Of a DNA stretch of 64,000 bases, positions 22,681 through 33,281 are shown piece by piece. Below the pieces are notes generated by a model. The model had not been told where the DNA came from. It saw nothing but the letters and a program-made list of their open reading frames with translations, and searched no databases. The translations under genes were made by a program, and so were the position numbers. How positions within the stretch are numbered: the stretch's first letter is position 1; each line of letters opens with the position of its first letter. The stretch is from NCBI GenBank assembly GCA_030998015.1, contig JARWMV010000011.1, positions 62,001-126,000 on the forward strand, given 5' to 3'. Source of the DNA: Ceratorhiza oryzae-sativae (Eukaryota > Basidiomycota > Agaricomycetes > Cantharellales > Ceratobasidiaceae).

Positions 22681-23121
22681 GTCAAGCCACAAGACAAAGG
22701 TGGAAAACAAAGGGAGAGAAAAATGATGGTTAGCCACCAGACCTCTGATTGTGGTTCATGACACTGGATACTTAAGATGTGCAGCAATGTGTGAAAACAG
22801 GTGTATTCTAAGGTGATGGACATTCAGTTTCATCCAAGCAAACATCATGTGACTTTTCCTAAGACTTTTCAAGATATGTGGTCTATTTGGCCAACAGAGA
22901 GGCCACTTTCAGAACAATTAAGACCTGGGATGTTTAGACAGAATAAATTCATGAGGGGTGATGTCTCCAAATTTTGATCTCTGTTGCTCAGAGTGAAGTC
23001 TTACATGTTGGAGCCAATGACCTGAATGATGACACCTAACACTTGTGAGGCACAAGCAGATCTAAAGTCTGTAATGCCAAGGATCAAGACTGCAATGTCT
23101 AAGAGGGGACACACAGCAAAG

Positions 23122-23264
23122 TAGAGATGTTGTGCCAGAATTCCTGCATTCTGGCATCAAGGGTAACTCAATTGCAGAAGCAGCTCAGAAGTGCTGATTG
23201 GTCAGCTGATGGAATAGAGTTACCCTTGATGCCAGAATGCAGGAATTCTGGCACAACATCTCTA
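23122..23264. mobile_element. hAT-type MITE, 143 bp, with identical 48-bp TIRs
   Basis: Bases 23122-23169 and 23217-23264 are exact inverted copies starting TAGAGATGTTG. They are flanked by a perfect 8-bp direct repeat CAGCAAAG (23114-23121 and 23265-23272). An 8-bp target duplication and TAGAG-type ends are the marks of hAT elements. The 47-bp spacer has no coding capacity, so it was moved in trans. Confidence 0.93.
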
Positions 23265-24299
23265 CAGCAAAGAGGATGGTTGCAATGACATGCAGAGGGT
23301 TTTTAGATGTGCACTTGACCTTAAGAGGTCTGGGCAGAAACTGCTTGGCTTGGTGACCATGCAGGTAGAAGGTGGATGTTGACAGGAGGTCAAGTTCTGA
23401 GGCTTAAGGCTCTCAGACTCTCCCTTATATATTCATGGGGGGTTGGTACATGTGAAATACAAAGTTGTACAATTTATAAAAGTGGTGCCACATCACAGAA
23501 TATTCTGGAATCCATCAACAGTGGTCAACAACATCAAGGTCATGTGACTCAGTCAATAATTCTACATGTAAATCTGAATAAAAGGACTTGTCCAAAAACC
23601 AGAAAATGGAGATAAAAATAAAATAGGATAAAATCAAAATATATCCATGCTCATGGTCTAGGCCATGACATTACACATGTCAAGAACCAAGGTGAAAATC
23701 ACACAACTCAGTATTTGTCATGAATGTGAAGGTAATATTTGATGAGGTCCCTTGCCTTCACTTTACTTTTGCCATGACTATGCCATTTGCAAGCAGGTGC
23801 AGAAAGCACCTGGAAGATGCAAGGTCTCATATCAAGCACACTGTGAATTGGAGGTGCAGCATGCCTCTGTGTTTTGGTGTTTTGTACTGATGAATAGTCA
23901 CAGAAGCACCAAAAACTTGGTGATGTATGTCAAGACCCCCCATCTATTATCCTTAGGTCTTCCTTAAGTAGTGGCTACATTGGGTGTGTGTCTATTTCTA
24001 TCTACTGTGTGTCTTATTCTACAGTGTGTGGTTGAGGTCTCTGTGGTGGACAAGACAAAGCACGCTGAGGACCTCAGGCTTGCTTTCCTTTTATTATATA
24101 CCCCACAGGGTGTGAGTCAGACTGTTCTGCAGTCCACAGTGTTTATAGGTCACATGAGTTGCTTTGTCACAGGTCAACAGTGTTGAGGCCTCAATGATTG
24201 TTTATAACTGTTATGTAAGTTGCTCCTAGGGTTGTTGCAGCTCTGAATCTTATAGAGCTGCACAAGGTCCAAGGGTCATGTGATTTAAGCACTGAGTTC

Positions 24300-24460
24300 A
24301 TGTGATAACTTGCTCCTTGCTCCTCATAATGAAGGAGAGATTTTAGAGGAGCAAGTAGGTAAGTGCCAAGCTAAGTGCCCAGGCCAAGTGACAACTCACT
24401 CCTCACTCCTCATTACAAGGGAGAGATTTTAGAGGAGCAAGTTGGTAAGCATCAAGTTAA
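24300..24460 (+). repeat. imperfect tandem duplication, about 95-bp period
   Basis: Two units share GGAGAGATTTTAGAGGAGCAAG followed by a GGTAAG and CAAG context, at about 24330-24372 and 24420-24457. Non-coding. Confidence 0.6.
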
Positions 24461-24723
24461 GCAACAAAGTCAGGTGACCTTGTTTACCACCCTTTTGCCT
24501 TGGGAGGTAATGCTACTCATAGTAGATTGACTCCCTTGTTCCATTACAACTGCTGAGTAGGTCATGACAATGTAAATGAGACTGATGGGCAGATGCCAAA
24601 TTGGATGCAAGAAAAGGCAGGGAATGAGTCTAGCACAATGGCAGAGAGGATTTCCTCCTTGTCTAGTTTCAGTTGTGCCATTGATTCCATGTCTAATAAT
24701 TTGCCTTGCAAACCCTGTCAGAC

Positions 24724-26411
24724 TGTTATGGATTACTAACATTTTCTATTACTTTAGTCTGCTCTGCCAACCTCAAGTGATGCCTCTGTAATTTTCTTGA
24801 AATTAAATGAATTTGTATGTGTCTGAATTTGTACTATTTGTGTTCCATTAAATAGTACGAAATCTCCTCTTTCCAACGCATATTTTATCATGATTTTATC
24901 TTAAGAACTCAGAGAGATGTAGAGGTTGCAATATTTCCTCTTATCTGTGTCACGAACTGACATGCATACATCCACTCTACAATATTTTCTCGATTTACTA
25001 CATTTTATGAGATCATCTTCAAAACATACTTGCCTTTTATGGTATATCTGTGTCATGTGACTCAGGGAATGTTCTGGACCGGTAACCGAGATGTATTTCA
25101 ACTCTGATGTGAAATTCCGCAGTTCCACAGTTGCTTCTACTGCTTCTATCTCTTATCTGTCGTGACTCACTGTACGGACTTGTTTGTTATGATGTGGCTT
25201 GTACTATGTATATAAACCAGGTCAAGTTCGCAGAGGGCTCCTCAAGAACTTGACCTCTCGTCGAATACAAGTTCTTTGTTTTCTTACCATTTTCCTCGTT
25301 GCCTGACTTGTCGTTGTCGACAATCTGGGAATATTGATTACAACATTGTGCTGCTCATATCTTGGCAACCACTTATGCTATCAAAACAATGTTATGCTCT
25401 ATTGATAGCTAATCTTTGGCAGTATCTGCTGCATGAAAATTGTTGCCATCCACCAGATCCTCATGCCAGAATGGCCTGAAGATCATTAGAATCTTACTGG
25501 ACCATCAATCAAGATCTAATGACTCCAGTCAGTCAGGAGAGCCTTCCAAATTGATCCAGAAGCTTCTCCAATTCACCTTATGACTCACTGAGATGTAGCC
25601 TCCATTCATTACATGTATATACTATGATAATATGATCTACAAGCCAATAGCAGGTCTCAGATGCATCAATGCCTTCAATCCACACCCTGTCTTTACTCTC
25701 TTATCCTATACTGGGCTAGGGTGTACCCCAAGTATAGCAGTACCCTCTTTTGATGATTGCACTGGCATGCATGTATCTATTTGGCTCTGGAATGCCCTCC
25801 TCAGGGTATAAAAGGTCCTCCTCTGAGGCCCTTCCAGACCATCTTCCCTCCTCTACTCAACCCAGACTGGTTATTGGTTTTCTTTTTCTCTTTCTATTTC
25901 TCTTGTCTGTGTGTGATTTCTTATATAAATAGTACTGAGGAATAAAGTACCACATTAGTTGTATACTGTCTGATTCATTGTATCTTATATACAGAGATAT
26001 ATAAGGATACAATATTGCCTGATTGAGCATGACATTAAGTACCAGCTATTAGAGGAAATCTAAGTACCTGTAGCTGAGGAAGTACATGCATTAGGCAGCC
26101 CACCATCTATCCTATATGCTATTGCTTATGTCTAGTATTAAGATTAGTGTCAGTTAGTCCAAGCAACTAGGGCTGAACTACATTTAAGATATCTAAGGGA
26201 ACCTGACCATAGTAGTCTTGCTCTTTATACCTATAAATTAGTCAGTTTACACTGTGAAAGATTAAGACTACCTTGAGTGTTACTTGATTGCATTGCAACT
26301 ACTTTAAGCCTTCTTACTCTAGTCTAAGAAGTATTGAGAACAATTAGTGTATACTAACATATCTACATTTGCTTAAGCTCTAGATATTCAAGTGTACCCT
26401 GACCTGTAACA
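24724..26411 (+). mobile_element. solo LTR of the 1.31-kb family (right copy), split by a Ty3/Gypsy solo LTR
   Basis: Begins TGTTATGG and ends CTGTAACA; 1,308 bp after removing the nested LTR and one target repeat. It is the reverse complement of the left copy along its length. Flanking 5-bp sequences CAGAC (24719-24723) and CAGGC (26412-26416) look like a decayed target duplication. TATAAAA near 25806 and AATAAA near 25940 give the + orientation and a plausible promoter and polyadenylation signal. Confidence 0.85.
24948..25322 (+). mobile_element. solo LTR of the Ty3/Gypsy family
   Basis: 375 bp, TGTCACGAACTGACA to GTTGTCGACA, same family as the LTRs at 12.5 and 20.4 kb. A perfect target duplication ATCTG lies at 24943-24947 and 25323-25327. 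It retains more CG dinucleotides than the LTRs of the full element, so it may be younger or less mutated. Confidence 0.95.
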
Positions 26412-26995
26412 CAGGCAGTATCTTTTTTTATTATTACCATTTGTTTGCCCTGGCTACTTGGTGAACAAGCTTACATGTGTGTGTAAGATTGTAGCCAAGT
26501 AGCTTAGTTACACCATCTGAGTTGCTGGGGTTTGTAGCCTTGCATCAAGCCACAGAACACATACATTGTCCACATGACACTGACTCCTTGCAATGAAGGA
26601 ATCAAGGGGCAATGCAAGTGTTGGCTATCTGCACAGCAAGCCTAGTGTGCAGTTTCACATAGGAAAAATGCTGGCTTCACATGACAATGCAGTTGTTGCA
26701 CTTCACAAATTAACAAAACTGTGGTTTCCTCCCCAGGATAAAGGTCCCAGGCACAAACACTGTCAGCTTGGTTCATCCCCATGCATGCAGTGCAAAGCAA
26801 TGGCATCATGCCTCCACTTTTATTTGCAAGGAAACATGACATTTGTCTGTGCTTCACACAAAGCTGCAATTGCCATTGGTTGGGGTATGTGGTATGCACA
26901 TCAGCTTAGGGCACTGGTTGGATGCTCTGTTATGACAGGGAAACTCCCAAGGAGCAAATACAGCCATTCAAGGTGCTCCATAATTGATGATGATG
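26412..26995. other. no recognised gene
   Basis: A 163-codon + frame spans 26593-27084 but has no motif known to me and runs into the next transposon's inverted repeat, so I treat it as incidental. Confidence 0.45.
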
Positions 26996-29246
26996 CTCTG
27001 TATGCTGGGAACATCCAAATTTTTTGGATGCACAAAATAGATGTTTTGACCATTTACTACAGTCTGTCTAGCTTGATTTTGTGAATATTCTATCCCAATC
27101 ACTCAAAAATTGGACAAAATGCACATTTTCAATATGTCTACATCAAGGTCATAACAATATAGAATAGACTTGTTTTCATGCAGTACTGCGTCTCTTAAGC
27201 ATCTAGCAGCTGAAATATCATCACAGATGGTCAAAATGGACATACTGTGCATTTTTTTTAACTTGTCCAAAAAAAATGATATATCCAACAAAATCTGTCT
27301 TTTCCTTCAGCAAAAGGGAAAATATATATTTGCTGAAGATATTGTGTGCCATCTTGAAGATCACCAAGCCCAACTGCAATTTGACATTAATAAACAAATC
27401 ACAATCAAAACCACACAGCACTGGCTTTGCAAGGTGGACTTTCACTGGAAGAAGGAGCCAACTGGCCAATATGTTGATAGCCATGAGCAACCTGATGTTG
27501 TCAAATATTGCCAGACCATATATGTACCCAAAATCAAGGCTCTAGAGCCATTCCTTAGGTTATGGGATCAAACAGGTGTGGAGCTTGCAAGAGTATTTGC
27601 AGGGAAAGATTGTGAAGGCTACTTTGTGAATAACAACATATGCAAACAGCTTTGAAGTGCTATTTTATTGGTCAAGAAGGAATATCCTAATGAAGACCAT
27701 GTGTTTGTCTACAATAATGCACACATACATACCAGGCACCAACCAACAGCACCATCTGTACACTTCATGCCAAAGGGCAAATTGGAGTCTTTCACAGTTT
27801 CTTTCAAAGGGCCAGATGAAGAGCTGCATAAAGGCTGTATGGATAACCCAACACTGCCAGATGGTTCTGAGCAGGAACTTTATTTACCCAATGGTAAATT
27901 CACAGGCATGGCTCAATTACTACAGTAGCAAGGCTATGATACATCAGAGCTTAGAGCACAATGCCCCAGCTTCAAGTGTGCCAATCCATTGGCAGAATGC
28001 TGTTGCTGGCAAACCTTGTTCAAACTCATTGACTTGAACAGTGAACAAAAATCAAACCTGGAAATACTGGTCAAACAACTTGGCACTCAAGTGATCTTCC
28101 TTCCAAAGTTTCATTGTGAGCTAAATCCTCTTGAACAATGCTGGGGTTGCACCAAAAGGCTCTACTGTAAAGCCCCACCCTCCAGCTTAACCTCTGATGT
28201 AAAGAGGGATAAAGTCAAGTCACTTGATTGCATCCCCCTGGCCACTATCCAAAAGTGAGTTGTACAAGGATCCTCTCCCTAATATATTTAACCTGTTGAT
28301 GAATTACTGGTTCACTATGTGATGAAATTGTTTTCTTGAGGCATATGTTGAAGGGCTTGATGGACTGAATGCCACTGCAAGCAAGTGGGCTCAAAGAAGG
28401 ATGTGCCACTGCAGGTTGTCCCCCAAGCACATATGATTGTAGACACTCAGTTGTAGGCCTCACACATTTTATGTTTTGTTTTGACTATAAGATAACATTA
28501 TATGCATATATACAAGACCCCTAGAACCATTGGAGTGTCAAACATTAAATCATTATCTGAGTGAAATCACATGATCTTGACAAACACATTTTCATTTAAA
28601 TGCTGAGTGCATATTGAAGCATCTAGTGTATGTATAGTACGCTTTGGTAACTTAGCATAGTGTATGCAAAGTGGAAGAGCTCAACAAAATGTATAATATG
28701 CAAGTGAGAGGTGAAAGTTGCTGAGTAGAGAGGCGACGCATACATTCAGTTATATAGTAAGAAACGGAGAATACAACGCATGAATAACGGGTGTATCTAT
28801 CTAATGTATCTATGAATGGAGTTAACATATGAAACTCGGGGTACATGCAGAGAGTAAGGAACAACGTTGATATAACATCGAACAATATACAGGTCAGTTC
28901 AACAGTGCATATATACATCTATTGAAGAATATCACACCTCACCAAATTGAAGGCCTTCCACTTCCACCCCCTTGATTTACTAAATTCCCCTGGGCTGTAG
29001 ACTTAATAGATCAAGTGGCTCAATAAGTCATGGGAAAATCACATGATGTTTGCTTGGATGAAACTGAATGTCCATCACCTTTGATCATGATGACCTTGAT
29101 ATAAACATATTGAAAATGCACATTGTGTCTAATTTTTGAGCAATTGGGATAGAATATTCACAAAATCAAGCTTGACAGACAGTGGGAAATGGTCAAAACA
29201 TCCATGTTGTGCATCCAATTTTTTTGGATGTTCCCAGCATACAGAG
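26996..29246 (+). mobile_element. DDE transposon with about 150-bp terminal inverted repeats, decayed
   Basis: The left end (26996-27150) and right end (about 29092-29246) are imperfect inverted copies beginning CTCTGTATGCTGGGAACATC on the left. A short self-complementary block (CATCCAAA...TTTGGATG) sits near each tip. The transposase remnant lies between. No clear target duplication remains. Confidence 0.75.
27170..28258 (+). pseudogene. DDE-superfamily transposase remnant with internal deletion
   Basis: Three frame pieces: 27170-27655 with IKTTQHWLCKVDFHWKKEPT and GQYVDSHEQPDVVKY; 27668-27928 with EDHVFVYNNAHIHTR (second Asp replaced by Asn in YNN); 27989-28258 with VIFLPKFHCELNPLEQCW (Glu kept). 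The family is common in Agaricomycetes. From memory of relatives, a segment with the first catalytic Asp should lie between the KALEPFLRLWDQTG and FAGKDCEGYF parts and appears deleted. Stop at 27655 and frameshifts follow. Inactive. Confidence 0.75.
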
Positions 29247-29645
29247 ATAGCCACAATCCGCCCCGCCTGAGTTTCCACTGGGGACAGTTTCTGGTTGACC
29301 CCAATTACATATACCACAGCATTCATATGCAAGTGTCTCTCATGCAGGGAGGTTTCAGGGGCTAAGATACAATTGTACTTAACTCAACTACAAAGGTAGA
29401 GAACTAATGAAGGAGAGAGGGGGTTCCTGCAAACTTGCACATAACATCAGAGGGGGTACAAGAAACAAACACAAATATGTGCATATGATTGTAAATTCAA
29501 CAGTGTCAGCCCCAGCGCCAGTTATAGCCACTTCGAGGCCAGGCCTGATGTCACAGCTTCTAGTAAGACACTACACAAAATAGGGGGGGGGGAATACACA
29601 GGGTAGTCCTGTTCCATGCTCAGTATTGAGAGGTGGGTCTAGCTA
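29247..29645. other. intergenic, no feature seen
   Basis: Contains a run of nine or ten G near 29583 and no coding signal. Confidence 0.5.
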
Positions 29646-30340
29646 TTATTGCGGTTTTCAAAAAGCCGGAGCCGATCAAAAAACAAACGCCGAGAAGTCG
29701 AAAACGGCATTTCGACGAGGGATTGAGAACGAGAGAGCTATCAAAAATATAGATAAATGTCTAGAATCGCCTAACTCGTGCGAACATTTTTATATAAGTG
29801 TCGCTTCGATAAGATGAGATTCAGCTTCAAGCATGCTCGCAGGAGGAGTTTTGTTTTGTGCGTAACAACCAAGACACGTACCAAAGCGTGTGAGCAGATG
29901 TAGGCAGTATATTATCATAGGTATGAGTTTGCGAGAGATATTTTTGATAGCTTACCTCAGAAGCGAAAGTAGACTGATTATGCACCATCAGGGCAGGGTT
30001 GGACAGTGGTGGCGCCGCATTTGCTCATGAGGTGAACTATCAAAAAGATCTCTAGTACAGTCATACCTGCGGTGTTATGATTCATCTATCTGCTCACATA
30101 CTTTGGTACGTATCTTGGTTGTTGCGCATAAACAAAACTCCTCCTGTGAACATGCTTGAAGCTGAATCCCATCGTATTGAAGCGGCACTTATATATAAAT
30201 GTTCGCGCGAATTAGGCGGTTCTAAATACGTATCTACATTTTTGATAGCTCCTCTCGTTCTCAATCCCTCGTCGAAATGCTGTTTTCGACTTCTCGGCGT
30301 TTATTTTTCTATCGGTTCCAACTTTTGAAAACCGCAATAA
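29646..30340. mobile_element. foldback element, 695 bp, copy 1
   Basis: Arms 29646 to about 29905 and about 30085-30340 are inverted copies around a spacer of about 180 bp. Ends are TTATTGCGGTTTTC and its complement. A 696-bp element of the same layout is at 50246-50941 with end TTATGGCTGTTTTC; both carry AACGCCGAG about 45 bp inside. No transposase is encoded and no target duplication is obvious. Confidence 0.85.
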
Positions 30341-30364
30341 TTGCGGTGTTGGGTTTCGGTGTTC

Positions 30365-30510
30365 TATGGCGCTTACGGCGCTCGTGAGTGGCTTAGCTGT
30401 ACAGTACCGATCGCTTATATGCGTCGGTAAATTTTTCGTGTATTTAGCCCTCGTTCGTTTTACCCACTCGCTTACCCGGTTTTCTGGCGGACTCGCAAAA
30501 TGCGGCTGTG
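30365..30510 (+). repeat. dispersed repeat, copy 1 (copy 2 at 45.0 kb)
   Basis: Shares GGCGCTTACGGCGCT, a CTCGTTCGTTTTA(C/T)CCACT block and CTTACCCGGTTTTCTGGCGG with 45033-45175, in the same order and spacing. Possibly the tail of a transposon family. Confidence 0.75.
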
Positions 30511-31041
30511 TAGAGAGACTAATAGCCTACTCAGGCAGGCACCAGCCTGGTGTCCAGCTAGGATCTAAGCGGAGGATGTATAAAATGGCCCGTGCGCGTG
30601 GGATGTGTGATTAGGTACAGTAAAACTTATGTGCATTATTAATCGTATGTCAGCCCCTCGGGTGAGGGTGGGAGAGTGACTACATCCCAAACTGTGAGAG
30701 CCACTCGCAGGGCTGGGTGTGGCAGAGCCGACAATGGTGGCAACATCCGAAGATTCTGTCTTGGGAAGGCTGGTGGGACCAGAAACAGGGGCGTGCAAGT
30801 TAGCGAGCCTGACGATGCTGTCGTGGCGAGTGACACGTGATTGCGTGCGACGTGCACTACGTAAAGTGCACACCAAGTGCCGGGCGATTTCCTGCCCTAG
30901 TATTGCTCGTGCAATTCCGTGGGCTCCACTGCACGACCTCACATAGCGTAACGAATCGGGGAAACGATCTGAGCGCCGGACATATTCCAGGAGCGTCGAA
31001 TAGCCAGAAAAATAAATAAAAATACAAGAAAGAGAAGTTAA
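30511..31041. other. intergenic, no gene recognised
   Basis: Only overlapping open frames without motifs are seen. Confidence 0.4.
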
Positions 31042-31340
31042 TTATGCCCCTTGGAGCCTGGCATATGTTGCTGGGACGCGGCAAACTTCGGACATGTGAG
31101 TACGAAATGCATGGCCGTCTCCTCCGCTTCGCCACAGGCTTTGCACGAAGGCGAATCGACCAGGCTGAGTATGCAGAGGTGTCTCGGGAGCTGAATGCGA
31201 CCCGTGATTAATATGAAAAGGAGGCATGCCTGGGCTGTTTGCCTTCTGGCGGTAAGCCAGATGAACCTGCCAGGGTCGATGTTCGTGTGGCTATCTAAAA
31301 TTCGTTGGCCGGCTTGGAGAGACACGCTTTTTTGCTTCAA
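31042..31340 (-). mobile_element. non-LTR retrotransposon ORF2 C-terminal fragment (family 1)
   Basis: The frame reads FIWLTARRQTAQACLLFILI, TGRIQLPRHLCILSL, then CKACGEAEETAMHFVLTC, the C-X2-C-X8-H-X4-C-like zinc motif at the end of fungal LINE reverse-transcriptase proteins. Only this tail is left, as expected for a 5'-truncated insertion. Confidence 0.8.
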
Positions 31341-31631
31341 TTATGACCGTATATGTATACAAGCTTATCCTGATGATGTGCTGGATAATCCATATTCAGA
31401 GATGCGGATCCCTCATCTATGACGCCTGCGCTGCGGTTTGCACCAACACGCAAGGCTCATTCGAGGTAGCCGGATATTTTAAGGCTCCTTTCGCCAAATT
31501 CGCAAATCGCGGATGAGTTCCTTTCACACCCGTAATCCAACAAATAGGTTTTGTAAGGCGAGAAGGCCAGCAGGACTATTTTCATTCCCTGAAATCAATA
31601 GCTTGGATGGCACACTAGGTAATCCTATCAT

Positions 31632-33193
31632 TTACGAAAGAGCGGAAACGACAGCATTATATGCTGGCTTCTTGTTGTAGTTTTCATCCCACAGGTGCGA
31701 TTTCGTGGGCACTCGCCACGATTCCTTGTCTGAAACGCCCCAGACAGTGATGCCAATACATTTGGGAATACCCAAGCATGCCTTGACGACTGTCGAATAG
31801 TCGCTGGGTGATGCACCCTGGATGTCGAGTTCGGTGATCGCAATCTCACTTACGCCGCTGGCAACGAGGGTGCTTAAAGCGGCTGCTACGCCGCCCGCGT
31901 CACCGCCCTAGATACATGCTGTTGGTTACTCTGATTTGAGGAGTCAGGAACTGATACTCACACTAAGATGAGTCTGGGAACCGATTCCGTCTATTGGCGT
32001 GCCAGCTGCAAGCTGAGACTTGACAAGGTTAGCCACAGCGTTGACCTTGGGCGCTGCCCAGCCCATGTTATCCAAGTTGTAATCATTGATGTACAGTTTC
32101 GCATTGGGATCTGCGGCACGAGCTGCCTTGAACGCGGTCGCAACAAACGATGTGCCAAGAACGTTGTACCAGACGGAGGATCGATAGCTGCCGTTGTCGT
32201 TGAAAATCCTGACAAAAATATTAGCATATATGATTCGAACAAGGAAAGCAACACCGACTCGTTGAGAACGTCCCACGCGTAGATCTTGCCTGCGTAGCGC
32301 TTTCCGATTGTGCTGATGTGGTTTTGCATCACAGTGGTCAAAGTACCCGAGTTTCCGATATTGGAGACCCAGCTCGGGAGTTGAGAGTGCCAGACAAATG
32401 TATACCCACGAACGAGTTTGCCGTTTGTAGTGGCAAAGTTGACGAGTGTATCGAACGGACCAAAGTTAAAGTTTCCCCGAGATGGCTCGATGGTGTCCCA
32501 TTCTTTTCCCTCGTTAGTACTCGCTACAATTGCGGAATCACTGGAGCGGACTTACTGGCACTGTTCTCAGGAGTGAGTTCACCAAATTCAGTCAAGATGA
32601 TCGTTAAGTATCGAGTATCGTTCAACTGGGCCGAATCGATCCAGGTGCCAAAGTACTTGCGGCCCTTGGATTTCATCAGGCAGTCGAGTCCTACGGAACA
32701 GTTAGCCGGTCTGGTGGTACCGTCACAAAAGCAAATTGAGTACATGCGACCAATATTCAAACGCAACGGTGCTTACGCCGAGGCGGTGGAGGTAGCTGAA
32801 GTTGAGGTGGGTCCACGTTGAGGTAACGAAACGTAGATATTTTTCGAGAATGGTGGAGTCGACGTGGTAGTGGCAGAGGATCTGGATAGGCCAATGCACA
32901 TATCAACAAACGCACATAGTCTTGTGACAGAACACTCACGGGTTGCTTCCGTCGTTGATCCGGCACTGGGACCAATAATCGTTAAAGTAGATACAAGTGG
33001 AACCGGCGTCACAGGTTGTTCCACCCTTGAAGTGAAATTTTATGAGCCGGGATTTGGCCATCCAAGTTTACCCCTGACTCACAGTCCAGCCAATACCACC
33101 GCACTGGCCCCAGACAGGGACGGCCAGCGCGATGTAAGGCGCGAAAGATACCACTGCGGCGATAGCCGCCAGTTGTCGGCGAGAGTATATCAT
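31632..33193 (-). CDS. CBM1-GH10 endo-beta-1,4-xylanase, copy 1
   Basis: From ATG 33193: signal peptide, CBM1 ([12 protein letters not shown], then [21 protein letters not shown] after an intron), a Ser/Thr/Pro linker, then the GH10 barrel: [38 protein letters not shown] with the acid/base Glu, [11 protein letters not shown], and [13 protein letters not shown] with the nucleophile Glu; stop 31632-31634. All exons join in frame. Differences from copy 2: the linker-to-GH10 acceptor is GG instead of AG, so a downstream AG must be used, costing a few linker residues; and the conserved [10 protein letters not shown] reads [10 protein letters not shown], losing a substrate-binding His. Expressed protein may be weak or inactive. 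The enzyme cuts plant xylan outside the cell. Confidence 0.9.
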
Positions 33194-33274
33194 GCTCCCA
33201 GAGAATTCAGGAAAGAAGTATTCAAGTGCCCCAGTCGACGGGTAGACGGTGTTCACTCTCAATGTCCCAAGGCT

Positions 33275-33281
33275 CCTTATA
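33275..33281 (-). promoter_or_regulatory. TATA box, GH10 copy 1
   Basis: TATAAGG on the minus strand, 88 bp before the ATG. The same box is at the matching place in copy 2. Confidence 0.55.

Larger units (their letters stand above)
21856..24723. other. AT-rich transposon debris between the two 1.31-kb solo LTRs
   Basis: No intact gene. Holds fragments listed separately plus a stretch at about 22810-22900 that is an inverted match of 29030-29085, so material is shared with the DDE-transposon region further on. Confidence 0.6.

Noticed and set aside
20770..26411. One large TIR transposon with 1.3-kb inverted arms
   Set aside because: Each arm has LTR-type TG...CA ends and its own 5-bp near-duplication, so two solo LTRs in opposite orientation explain it better.
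26593..27084. 163-codon + frame
   Set aside because: No recognisable domain and it reads into the inverted repeat of the DDE transposon.
27221..27490. 89-codon minus-strand frame opposite the transposase
   Set aside because: Antisense shadow of the transposase frame with no motif.
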